A DNA stretch of 64,000 bases from Intestinibacillus sp. Marseille-P6563. Its GTDB lineage: Bacteria > Bacillota > Clostridia > Oscillospirales > Butyricicoccaceae. This document shows, piece by piece, positions 34,846 to 42,414 of the stretch (the stretch's first letter is position 1; the number at the start of each line of letters is the position of its first letter). The position numbers and the translations under genes were made by a program. Location: assembly GCF_900604335.1 (NCBI RefSeq), contig NZ_UWOD01000002.1:1-64000 (forward strand). Direction: 5' to 3'. Below the pieces are notes generated by a model. It was not told the origin of the DNA. It ran no database searches and worked only from the letters and a program-made list of their open reading frames with translations.

Positions 34846-36966
34846 TTATTCGATTTGCAGTGTGCACCAAACTTTGTGGAGTGTTCGCCGATACGTCAGA
34901 TACAGAAGACCTGAGCACAGCAGAACCAGAATCAGACAGGCAGCCATTCCTGCCAGTTCATCCATGGTATACCTCAACGGATCTCCATTGAAATACATGA
35001 TCATCGCATACAGGGCATAGATCGCCAGGGTCCCAACTAAACCTGGTACAAAGAACACCCGGCTGACTTGTCCGCGCACCGATCTTTGCAGATACGCCCT
35101 CGACGCCCCCAGATGCCGCAAATCTTCATACACTTGCCGATTGGTCAGCGCAATGGTCATACACCGTGTATAGGCTATGACGATAACCGCTGCAAAGCAT
35201 ACGATTGCCACGAAAATAAATAACATCAAAAATACTGCCATGGTCCGAATGAATTCCGTTTGATCGAGTACTCGAAATTGCGGCATGTATTTCCAATACA
35301 ACCGGAAGTTTGAACTGTCCCGCTGGTCATAATCGATGGTCTCTCCAAATTGCGCGAGGTTTTCCGCGGCAAATAGATACGCATCCCCTTCCTGGGCATG
35401 CAGAATGGGATCATAAGCATCCACAACTTCTACCTCTGGTCCAGAGCGGTCTACAATGGTATGAAACAGCCGTTTAGCGAACGGGTACGTATCCCCGCAG
35501 CTCTCTACATTGAAAAAGACCATGGTTTCCTGCCATTCGTCGGTCAGTCCCTGGGTGATTGCAGCATAATCGGTATCATCCAAAACTTTATATCCAAACA
35601 GCAGATCGGATTTTAAGACTTCCGTTTGTGGTATAACCTGCAATTGTTCTCCGGTCACCGGGTTGGTCACCAGGGAAAGCTCGTTCGACGTCCTAGATGC
35701 CGATGAGCCATTCGTGTCAAACACAGATGCTACCGTACCGGGTGCGAGATCGATGGACTGGCCTGTCAGCTGATTCCATGCACTTTCCGACAAAAACGAA
35801 TTGCACTCCAGAACCTCCCGATACTCGGTATGCCAGGTGACACCCATTGCTCCTTCGGTTTCGATTTGTTTCTCCCCATCGACCCCAAGGACTGCAATCG
35901 GTGCCTGCGTCCAGCTTGTTAGCGTTACACTCTCTTCCTGCGCCATTTGGCGCACCTCATCTTCCAGCGGGATTTGCTGATCGTTTCGAAAATGATAGAC
36001 ATAATCCACCGGACGTTGGGCATAGCTGACCATTGCACTGGTTCCGAGCATAGGGGCATAAAACATCCCAAAATAAGCGCCTGCCAGCAAGACCGTGATG
36101 ACCAACATATTACGTACCGTTTGGCGGCCTTGAAATTTCATCATACTGGTGGAAATCAGGTTCTGATAATATTTTTTCCGCTTACCCCAGCCATTGACGA
36201 CTGTATGCAGCAAAATCATATACAAGCCCACAAACAGCGGAGCATATCCGATCGCGCTTAGCCCTTCAGGGACGTACCAGTGCAAGATCCGGACAAAAAA
36301 TGTTGGGAGCTCATATCCCACAAAGGCGCCGACCACCATCAGCAGGATTCCCACACGACCATACCAATTCGGCACTGCGCGGATGGGTTCCGATTTGCGG
36401 GATTCGTTGACGATATCGATAATGTTGGTCCGCCGGATAAACCGAATGCCCATTCCAAAAAGCATGGCGATTACAAAGATGGAAAACACCAGTGCAAACC
36501 CAATTGCGTTTGGGTCAAAATGTAACACCATCTCTTCGCTGTCGACAACAACCAGACGAAATATTTTCCAAATCCCCCAGGCCAGTGGTACCCCGCAAAG
36601 AGTCCCGGCCACGCAGGAACTCAAAGATGCTTTGGCCAGGTCTGCAAAGAGCAGCCGCCGTATCTGCGCCTTGGTAGCTCCCAGTGCAAGAAAAACGCCG
36701 GTTTCACGGGATTTTGAACGGAAGAACAGTCCGGACGCATAAGCGGTAAACACCGCGCATCCGATAACCGCCAAAACAAAAATCATCATTACCTGCTTGC
36801 GGGAATCGCCGCCTTCGGGCAAAACCGTCAAAACCGTTGGAGAACGCATCATCGAGACATACGCAGTAATCAATAGAACGGAAAAAAAGCAGCAGCCCAT
36901 CAAAAGCAGATAATTCTTACGGTTTTTCCTGCGAAGACAGGCATAAACTTCGGAAAAGGTTTTCAT
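34846..36966 (-). CDS. FtsX-like ABC transporter permease
   Basis: Permease of 706 residues with N-terminal helix (about 18-38), a TM group at 60-300, a large extracytoplasmic domain (about 310-590) and TM helices at the C-terminus. This is the BceB-like layout of peptide-sensing or detoxifying transporters in Firmicutes. The FtsX-type segment RSKSRETGVFLALGATKAQIRR is near 88. Start 6 bases after the ATPase stop. The likely substrate is an antimicrobial peptide or cell-wall intermediate; this is inferred from architecture only. Confidence 0.85.
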   Translation of the reverse strand: MKTFSEVYACLRRKNRKNYLLLMGCCFFSVLLITAYVSMMRSPTVLTVLPEGGDSRKQVMMIFVLAVIGCAVFTAYASGLFFRSKSRETGVFLALGATKAQIRRLLFADLAKASLSSCVAGTLCGVPLAWGIWKIFRLVVVDSEEMVLHFDPNAIGFALVFSIFVIAMLFGMGIRFIRRTNIIDIVNESRKSEPIRAVPNWYGRVGILLMVVGAFVGYELPTFFVRILHWYVPEGLSAIGYAPLFVGLYMILLHTVVNGWGKRKKYYQNLISTSMMKFQGRQTVRNMLVITVLLAGAYFGMFYAPMLGTSAMVSYAQRPVDYVYHFRNDQQIPLEDEVRQMAQEESVTLTSWTQAPIAVLGVDGEKQIETEGAMGVTWHTEYREVLECNSFLSESAWNQLTGQSIDLAPGTVASVFDTNGSSASRTSNELSLVTNPVTGEQLQVIPQTEVLKSDLLFGYKVLDDTDYAAITQGLTDEWQETMVFFNVESCGDTYPFAKRLFHTIVDRSGPEVEVVDAYDPILHAQEGDAYLFAAENLAQFGETIDYDQRDSSNFRLYWKYMPQFRVLDQTEFIRTMAVFLMLFIFVAIVCFAAVIVIAYTRCMTIALTNRQVYEDLRHLGASRAYLQRSVRGQVSRVFFVPGLVGTLAIYALYAMIMYFNGDPLRYTMDELAGMAACLILVLLCSGLLYLTYRRTLHKVWCTLQIE

Positions 36967-36972
36967 CGCGAC

Positions 36973-37713
36973 TCACTCCTTGCTCATTTCACGAATGGCA
37001 TCCAGCAGATCATCCTGGAACTGTCCACGGTCTCCATGATTTTTAAGGGTCTGATGAACGACCCCGTCTCGCAAGATAATCACGCGGTCACAAAAGGACG
37101 CGGCAAAACTATCGTGCGTCACCATAAAAATGGTAGCGCCCAAACTGTCCCGTGCCTGCATAAAACTCTGAATCACCGCCCGCGAAGATTTGGAATCCAA
37201 ATTGCCGGTCGGTTCATCAGCTAAAATCAGCAATGGGTGGTTGATCAGCGCACGGGCGACCGCCGTTCTCTGCTTCTCACCGCCCGAGATTTCGGCCGGA
37301 TATTTTTTCTTGATATGTGCAATGCCGAAAATATCGCATAAATGGTCCGCAGATTCCTCCATATCTGCATCGACCTTTCCGGCAATGATGCGCGGCAGCA
37401 AAATATTTTCCCGCACGGTCAGACCATCGAGCAACAAAAAGTCCTGAAAGACGAACCCCAATTTCTGATTGCGGATCACCGCCAGTTCCTGTTCTTCCAG
37501 TGCTGCGATTCTTTCTCCACCCAGTTCGATCTCCCCGTGGTCAGCTGGAATATAACAGGAAATGCAGTTAAGAAGCGTTGTCTTGCCCGAGCCGGACGGT
37601 CCCATCACAGCGACAAACTCGCTGGGCTCAACCTGAAAGGAGACCCCTTTCAAAACATCATAGGTGTTCTTCCCCACTTGATACGATTTATAGAGATTGT
37701 TTACTTGCAACAT
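36973..37713 (-). CDS. ABC transporter ATP-binding protein (MacB/BceA-like)
   Basis: Single-cassette ATPase with Walker A GPSGSGKTT, signature ISGGEKQRTAVARAL, Walker B LLILADEPTGNLD and the D-loop, typical of the LolD/MacB/BceA group. It pairs with the FtsX-like permease downstream. Two in-frame ATGs are possible (37719 and 37713). The AAAGGA site spaces better with 37713, giving 246 residues. The divergent two-component system probably controls it. Confidence 0.9.
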   Translation of the reverse strand: MLQVNNLYKSYQVGKNTYDVLKGVSFQVEPSEFVAVMGPSGSGKTTLLNCISCYIPADHGEIELGGERIAALEEQELAVIRNQKLGFVFQDFLLLDGLTVRENILLPRIIAGKVDADMEESADHLCDIFGIAHIKKKYPAEISGGEKQRTAVARALINHPLLILADEPTGNLDSKSSRAVIQSFMQARDSLGATIFMVTHDSFAASFCDRVIILRDGVVHQTLKNHGDRGQFQDDLLDAIREMSKE

Positions 37714-37751
37714 ATCCATACATCCTTTCTAAAATGTCTTTCCTTGATTTC

Positions 37752-37780
37752 AGTGTACTGATCCCTGACATCAAAAACAA
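37752..37780 (-). promoter_or_regulatory. Candidate promoter of the ABC transporter operon
   Basis: Minus strand -35 TTGTTT (37775-37780), 17-base spacer, -10 TACACT (37752-37757). It abuts a perfect inverted repeat on its upstream side, which suggests activator or repressor binding. Confidence 0.45.
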
Positions 37781-37826
37781 ACCGGACTGTCAAATCTGAC
37801 AGTCCGGTTGTAAAGTTTCGAAACTT
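37780..37826. repeat. Perfect 13-bp inverted repeat plus 14-bp palindrome in a divergent control region
   Basis: Arms 37780-37792 and 37797-37809 are exact complements around a 4-base loop. A separate perfect 14-bp palindrome lies at 37813-37826. Both lie between the ABC operon and the LytTR/GHKL operon. The first could also act as a terminator on the minus strand (GTTTGTTTTTG follows), or as an operator for the ABC promoter it touches. Confidence 0.75.
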
Positions 37827-37852
37827 CTTGTTATTTTTGGTCTGAATTTTGT

Positions 37853-37891
37853 AAAGTTCGGTATTTGGGGGCTTCCGGCGTATGCTATAAT
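37853..37891 (+). promoter_or_regulatory. Extended -10 promoter with LytTR-box-like repeat
   Basis: -10 TATAAT at 37886-37891 with TGC in front and no good -35. AAAGTTCGG at 37853-37861 fits the published LytTR half-site pattern, and a near copy AAAGTTTCG lies at 37812-37820, 41 bases upstream. This suggests autoactivation by the regulator encoded next; this is inference. Confidence 0.5.
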
Positions 37892-37923
37892 AAAGAAAAC
37901 GATTGCAGAAAGGGAGATGCCCC

Positions 37924-38664
37924 ATCTTACATCTCGGTATTTGCGACGATCAAGTCGCTTCCCGCACAGCCCTCCGTTCGCTCTTGGAACGTGATTTAAC
38001 CGAGCGGGGTTCCACATATTGTATTTTTGAGTTTTCCTCGGGTGAAGGGCTCTTGCATTGGTTTGAAAAGCACATTGGAGAAATCGACGTGCTCTTTTTG
38101 GATATTGAAATGCAGGGCATCCATGGCATGGATACCGCGCACCGCTTACGTTCCCAAAGCGAAAACCTACAAATTGTATTCGTCACCGGCTACGACCGTT
38201 ATGTGTTTGAAGGTTATACGGTTGGAGCGCTGGATTATCTGTTAAAGCCTGCCACAGCCGAGCACATCCATCAACTGCTGACTCGGGTATTTGCTACTTT
38301 GCAAAAAACCAGCGACTCGGTATACGTATGCCGGAATGCAGAGGGACTCTATCGCATTCCGCGCAAAGATATCTTATATTTTTTCTCCGAAAAGCGGCTC
38401 ATCACCTGTGTCACCACGCAACGATCGTATACGTTTTATGCAAAGCTGGACGATGTGCAAAATGGGCTGGACGATCAATTTGTACGGATTCATCAGCGGT
38501 ATTTGATTCATGCGCCTGCAGTAACACGCATCGGTGACCATGATGTACAAATTGGCTCGCAGACGCTGCCCATTTCCCGCAATTATAAAAAGCAAGCACT
38601 GCTCACACTCACCCGTGTCTTGTTATCACAATTTTCCTCCCCGGAGGATCATATTCCATGTTAG
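37924..38664 (+). CDS. LytTR-family response regulator
   Basis: Response regulator of 246 residues: receiver domain with acidic pair Asp8-Asp9 (ICDDQ) and phospho-acceptor Asp60 (LFLDIEM), then a LytTR DNA-binding domain (about 140-236; ILYFFSEKRLITC, HQRYLIHAPAV). The start is unusual: no ATG, GTG or TTG is well placed. An ATC at 37924 sits 7 bases after AAAGGGAG and gives the family-like start (M)LHLGICDDQ. A TTG at 37903 lies only a few bases after the likely transcription start and has no site. The stop overlaps the kinase start by 7 bases. Confidence 0.9.
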   Translation: MLHLGICDDQVASRTALRSLLERDLTERGSTYCIFEFSSGEGLLHWFEKHIGEIDVLFLDIEMQGIHGMDTAHRLRSQSENLQIVFVTGYDRYVFEGYTVGALDYLLKPATAEHIHQLLTRVFATLQKTSDSVYVCRNAEGLYRIPRKDILYFFSEKRLITCVTTQRSYTFYAKLDDVQNGLDDQFVRIHQRYLIHAPAVTRIGDHDVQIGSQTLPISRNYKKQALLTLTRVLLSQFSSPEDHIPC

Positions 38665-39905
38665 TCCATATCCTCTTTCAAGCGATTGTCGTTTATCTTC
38701 CTTTCTTCCTGTCCCCATTTTTCATCTTAAAGCTCATAGAAAAATTTTTGGTTCCCCGTCCCGGAAAACTGGCGCAGGGACTGCGTGTGATCATCGCCTG
38801 GGTTTCGGTCAATATGATCATTCAAATCTCCGACCCGGTCAATATCTTGTACACGCTTCCCTTTTTCTGTTTGAGCATTCTTTTTTTGTATCAGGGTGCG
38901 CTCGATGTCAAATGCACCATGATTCTGGTTTTATATCCAATGATGATGGCCAGCAATGCACTCTGGTATTGCCTCTGTATCCTGATTCCTTTTGTATTCC
39001 AAAACCTTTTAACGTTTTTGTTTTGGGGTATCTTATGGCTACTGATCCGCAAAGTGCTGCCAGATGCGCACTACACGTTGTCTCACCAGACCTGGATGCT
39101 GATGAGCATGCTTTCTATTCTGCCAATGGCGGCAACACTGGCCTCGGTCATTTTAAACCAATCGGAAGACCTCATGCTGTCTATTGCCATTTTACCATTT
39201 GCGGTCTTTTCTTCGGTGGTCTTGCTGCTGTCTGTGGCGATTTTCACCAAACAGGAATATATTGCGCAGGAAAACCAGCTTTATCAGCTTCGTTCCATTT
39301 ACTGGTCCCATCTGGAGGAAGAACAATTACAGCTTCGCCGGCTACGTCACGATTTGCGCAACCACTTTGCCGCTCTCCAGGGCTTCCTGCTGCGCGGCGA
39401 CACTATTCAGGCGCAAACATATTTGGAAGACCTGACCGAAGCGCCCGGCATGTTATCAGGGCAGCATTTTTGCGATAATGAAACGGTCAATATCGTATTG
39501 TCCAGCAAAGTTCCAGAAATTCAGGCAGCGAATATTCAATTGCATCTCGATTTGGCCTTGCCATCGAAGCTGCCATTTTCCGCTCCGGCGTTGTGCTCTC
39601 TGCTTGCCAATGCGCTGGATAATGCTTATGAAGCCTGCTGCAAGATCCCATCTTCCCAAACGCGCGCAATCTCTTTGCAGGCTCGCGTTTGCCATGGTCA
39701 ATTTATGCTGCGTGTCACCAATACCTATCGATCCATTGAAACCGACTCGCAGGGCAATTTACGCACCAGCAAAACCGATACCAAAACCCATGGCTTTGGT
39801 CTACGCAATATGCAGTCCATCGCCCAGGAGTACCATGGAGTCTGTGATATCCAAACCAAAAGACAGATATTTGAGCTTTTATTCTCCTGTCCTGTTGATG
39901 CATAA
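38658..39905 (+). CDS. GHKL-type sensor histidine kinase
   Basis: Kinase of 415 residues with about six N-terminal membrane helices (1-195), a short coiled linker, phospho-acceptor His231 in LRHDLRNHF, and a GHKL ATPase with N-box LANALDNAYEAC and G-box GFGLRNM. This is the AgrC/NatK-type architecture. Its cognate regulator precedes it with overlapping ends. A signal from peptide stress or the divergent ABC transporter is plausible but unproven. Confidence 0.9.
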   Translation: MLVHILFQAIVVYLPFFLSPFFILKLIEKFLVPRPGKLAQGLRVIIAWVSVNMIIQISDPVNILYTLPFFCLSILFLYQGALDVKCTMILVLYPMMMASNALWYCLCILIPFVFQNLLTFLFWGILWLLIRKVLPDAHYTLSHQTWMLMSMLSILPMAATLASVILNQSEDLMLSIAILPFAVFSSVVLLLSVAIFTKQEYIAQENQLYQLRSIYWSHLEEEQLQLRRLRHDLRNHFAALQGFLLRGDTIQAQTYLEDLTEAPGMLSGQHFCDNETVNIVLSSKVPEIQAANIQLHLDLALPSKLPFSAPALCSLLANALDNAYEACCKIPSSQTRAISLQARVCHGQFMLRVTNTYRSIETDSQGNLRTSKTDTKTHGFGLRNMQSIAQEYHGVCDIQTKRQIFELLFSCPVDA

Positions 39906-39906
39906 A

Positions 39907-39928
39907 AAAACGCCCTTTCGGGCGTTTT
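39907..39928. terminator. Bidirectional terminator between kinase and monooxygenase genes
   Basis: Perfect 9-bp stem AAAACGCCC with GGGCGTTTT and a 4-base loop, overlapping the ends of both convergent genes. Confidence 0.9.
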
Positions 39929-40211
39929 AACGTTCTACATAGAGATCAACGGTTTCCGGTCCGTCAAACATATCTGCAAATTGCGGAATGATACGGGTAA
40001 AATGTTCGGTTGCATTGTGGCTGTCGATGGCTGCTTGATCTTTCCAAATCTCCATAAAGCAGTGCACCCGTTCATCGGCTAAACTCTGGTTGCTGCTGTA
40101 TGCGATGCATCCTTCTTCCTGACGGGATGCTGCAACCAATTCATCGGCCAGTGCATGATAAGCATCCAGGCATTCTTTTTTGATAATCTGCTTTGCAATA
40201 ATCTTAATCAT
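39927..40211 (-). CDS. Antibiotic biosynthesis monooxygenase-family protein (YgiN-like)
   Basis: Small dimeric ferredoxin-fold protein of 94 residues. ABM-family features are the start IIAKQIIKKE, EEGCIAYSSNQSL, and CFMEIWKDQAAIDSHNATEHF with a conserved His pair. Members are quinol monooxygenases or stress proteins. The substrate is unknown. Single-gene unit with an upstream AAAGGAGA site. Confidence 0.88.
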   Translation of the reverse strand: MIKIIAKQIIKKECLDAYHALADELVAASRQEEGCIAYSSNQSLADERVHCFMEIWKDQAAIDSHNATEHFTRIIPQFADMFDGPETVDLYVER

Positions 40212-40323
40212 AATCTGTCTCCTTTCTCGGAATACCTACGGTAAGTATATCATACTTTCCCCATTTAGAAAGCAAAATCCTTGAAAAAAACACAAAAATT
40301 CTGTTTTCCTTTTGCGCAGTTTG

Positions 40324-40332
40324 TGCTATGAT
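40324..40332 (+). promoter_or_regulatory. Extended -10 promoter of the cyclophilin gene
   Basis: TGC followed by TATGAT (40327-40332), with no strong -35. It lies about 45 bases before the ATG, which has a GGAGG site. Confidence 0.5.
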
Positions 40333-40376
40333 AATAACAATTTTGAGTCATACCGACTTACGTTGGAGGTTTATTC

Positions 40377-41009
40377 ATGCGAAAAATACTTTGTCTTATT
40401 TTGTCCTGTCTGCTTCTTTCCACTGCCATGACTGGCTGCCAAAATAAAACAGCGGAAGACGGCGCAGCTTCATCTTCCAGTGCGCAAGCTACTCCCACCG
40501 ATCTTTTGAGTGGAAAGCATCATATTGAAATTCAAGTCAAGGATTACGGGACCATCCAAGCCGAACTGGATGCAGATGTCGCGCCGATCACGGTAACCAA
40601 TTTTATCAATCTGGCCCAAGACGGGTTTTATGATGGGCTGACTTTTCACCGTGTCATTTCCGGATTTATGATTCAAGGGGGCGACCCGAACGGCGATGGT
40701 ACCGGCGGCTCTGAGCAGACAATCAAAGGTGAGTTTTCTGCCAATGGGGCCGAAAATAATATCGACCATGTACGCGGTGTACTGTCCATGGCCCGGCAAA
40801 TGGATAATTACGACAGCGCGAGCAGCCAATTTTTTATTGTACAGCAGGACTCCCCGCACCTCAATGGTGACTATGCTGCGTTCGGGTATGTAACAGAAGG
40901 TATGGAGATTGTAGATGCCATCTGTGAAAATACCCCGGTACAGGATGGCAACGGTACGGTTGCCTCCGCAGATCAGCCTATTATCGAAACAATTTCGGTC
41001 ATCGATTAA
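40377..41009 (+). CDS. Lipoprotein cyclophilin-type peptidyl-prolyl isomerase
   Basis: Exported proline isomerase of 210 residues: signal peptide with lipobox TAMTGC (Cys21), Ser/Ala linker, then a cyclophilin domain (about 50-208) with motifs FHRVISGFMIQGGDP, SSQFFIV and FGYVTEGMEIVD. The catalytic Arg is in FHRV. It probably helps extracytoplasmic protein folding. Single-gene unit with its own terminator. Confidence 0.92.
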   Translation: MRKILCLILSCLLLSTAMTGCQNKTAEDGAASSSSAQATPTDLLSGKHHIEIQVKDYGTIQAELDADVAPITVTNFINLAQDGFYDGLTFHRVISGFMIQGGDPNGDGTGGSEQTIKGEFSANGAENNIDHVRGVLSMARQMDNYDSASSQFFIVQQDSPHLNGDYAAFGYVTEGMEIVDAICENTPVQDGNGTVASADQPIIETISVID

Positions 41010-41050
41010 AAAAAAGCGTCCACAGGCAAAAGTTCTGTGGACGCTTTTTT
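41010..41050 (+). terminator. Terminator of the cyclophilin gene
   Basis: Ten-pair stem (GCGTCCACAG with CTGTGGACGC), A run before and T6 after. Confidence 0.9.
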
Positions 41051-41237
41051 CGAATAAAACAGAGGATTTCACACCATTTATGGCGTTTTTTTACTTTCTA
41101 CCACATCATTTGCAGTGATGCAGAGCAGATTTGTAAAATTAAAGGCGAGAAAAGTAAAAATATTTCTGTTTTTGTGTCAAGATTTTAGAAGCCAGCATTC
41201 CGAAACATGATATAGCGTAGTATTTCTACCTCAAATC

Positions 41238-41263
41238 GTGCAAATTTTTTGATTTTTTTGCAC
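41238..41263. promoter_or_regulatory. Operator-like inverted repeat upstream of the XRE gene
   Basis: Perfect 7-base arms GTGCAAA (41238-41244) and TTTGCAC (41257-41263) in an AT-rich stretch. It is about 105 bases before the XRE start. It could be its own operator. A TATAAT at 41341-41346 is the likely -10. The rest of 41051-41340 shows no gene. Confidence 0.4.
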
Positions 41264-41367
41264 AAAAAGTGGCGACTAAATTTATTCAATTATGCAGGGC
41301 AATAATACTACTATTTCATACTTTTGCAACGAATCCCCTATATAATATGAATAGAGGTGGTTTAGTC

Positions 41368-41727
41368 ATGTCTTTCGGAAGCCGTCTTCGACTTTTGCGC
41401 GAAGAGCGGAATATCACTCAAAAGCAACTCGGTTCCATCATTGGCGTATCGCCTCGCATGGTCAGCTTCTATGAAAGCGGCGCGCACTTTCCGCGTGATG
41501 AAAAAATTCTTCATCAGCTGGCAGACTATTTCGAGGTATCCACGGATTTCCTGTTGGATTACTCCGAGATACGAACCGAAGCCTCTTTAAAGGCTTTCTG
41601 TGCCGAGTTCAAAAATCTCCCGTTTGCAGCGCAACAGAACCTGGCAGAATATATGCACTTCTTATCATACAAATCAAAGAAGACCCGCACTTCTGCCACA
41701 ACTTCCGCTACTACGCAGGATTTTTAA
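41368..41727 (+). CDS. XRE-family transcriptional regulator
   Basis: DNA-binding protein of 119 residues with a helix-turn-helix 3 domain (about 4-60; LREERNITQKQLGSIIGVSPRMVSFYE) and an alpha-helical C-terminus. Start: ATG at 41368 after AGAGGTGG. The frame upstream to 41269 has no site and precedes the likely -10. The target is unknown; no toxin partner is adjacent. Confidence 0.85.
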   Translation: MSFGSRLRLLREERNITQKQLGSIIGVSPRMVSFYESGAHFPRDEKILHQLADYFEVSTDFLLDYSEIRTEASLKAFCAEFKNLPFAAQQNLAEYMHFLSYKSKKTRTSATTSATTQDF

Positions 41728-41749
41728 GAGGACTGTCCGCTCGAAGGGT

Positions 41750-41773
41750 AAAACCCGGCTTTGGCCGGGTTTT
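41750..41773 (+). terminator. Terminator of the XRE gene
   Basis: Ten-base arms AAAACCCGGC and GCCGGGTTTT with a 4-base loop. Confidence 0.85.
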
Positions 41774-41787
41774 ATTCTTTTCAAAAC

Positions 41788-41814
41788 AAAACGCCCCCGA
41801 TCCGGAAGCGTTTT
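41788..41814 (-). terminator. Terminator of the orphan 95-residue gene
   Basis: Arms AAAACGC and GCGTTTT with an imperfect inner stem, T-rich on both outer sides. It supports 41824-42111 being a real gene. Confidence 0.55.
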
Positions 41815-41823
41815 CCCTATATT

Positions 41824-42111
41824 TTAGAACATTCCAACCGGACGTGTTGATACCGCAGCCGCAGGCATAGAAGCCCTTGTATGGCGCAGCATAATTTGCA
41901 AACGCGCTGCTGTGTATCCTGAGCCAACTTGCGTTAACAATGTGGTAAGGATTTGTTCTTGTGACTTCTGGTAAGAATTATCTGCCTTTTGTTCGGTAAC
42001 CGTATAATATAACATCTGGCTTCCCTCGCTTTCTGTCAATGAAATAAAATCTCTAGATGGGAGCACAATTGCGATTTTCACGTCACCAGAACAATCCTTA
42101 TTTGACTTCAT
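41824..42111 (-). CDS. Hypothetical protein, 95 residues
   Basis: I do not recognise a family. The protein is soluble with mixed charge: an N-terminal strand-like part (VKIAIVLPSRDFISL), a Tyr/Gln-rich middle and a C-terminal Leu/Arg helix ending in VGMF. The ATG at 42111 follows GGAAAG with 7-base spacing, and a terminator-like hairpin follows the stop. It is convergent with the XRE gene. Confidence 0.5.
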   Translation of the reverse strand: MKSNKDCSGDVKIAIVLPSRDFISLTESEGSQMLYYTVTEQKADNSYQKSQEQILTTLLTQVGSGYTAARLQIMLRHTRASMPAAAVSTRPVGMF

Positions 42112-42308
42112 TATACTTCTTTCCTGCACAAGAGTCAATCCCGCTTTCGTTAATTAATTGTTAAATTTTTATAAAATTTTTATAGAATTCCATTTTCCGG
42201 TTTTCACTCCATCCTTTATTATGCTTTCGAGAAAACTTCTATTCTCAAAAGTTTTCACATGTTCTGGAACCAGTCTGCATTTTCTTATATTAAAAATCGC
42301 TGCAATGC

Positions 42309-42338
42309 TTGACAAGACTTTTCCAAATTCCCTATAAT
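42309..42338 (+). promoter_or_regulatory. Promoter of the NCS2 permease gene
   Basis: -35 TTGACA (42309-42314), 18-base spacer, -10 TATAAT (42333-42338). The leader to the ATG is about 70 bases. The stretch 42139-42300 holds no gene I can support. Confidence 0.7.
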
Positions 42339-42343
42339 AATAA

Positions 42344-42379
42344 AAAAGGCACCAAGGCTTTTGCTATGGCGCCTTTTCT
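42344..42379 (+). terminator. Leader hairpin with T run before the NCS2 permease (attenuator candidate)
   Basis: Arms near 42344-42353 and 42367-42376 pair at all but one position and are followed by TTTT. It begins within a few bases of the likely transcription start, so it would sit at the 5' end of the message. It may be an attenuator or a 5' stabiliser. I do not see the conserved core of a purine riboswitch. Confidence 0.5.
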
Positions 42380-42414
42380 GTCCTCATTGGGTAAGATGGT
42401 TGAAGGAGGATCTC

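Noticed and set aside
42139-42414. Purine riboswitch before the NCS2 permease
   Set aside because: The leader after the promoter is only about 70 bases, and the conserved three-way junction core is not visible.
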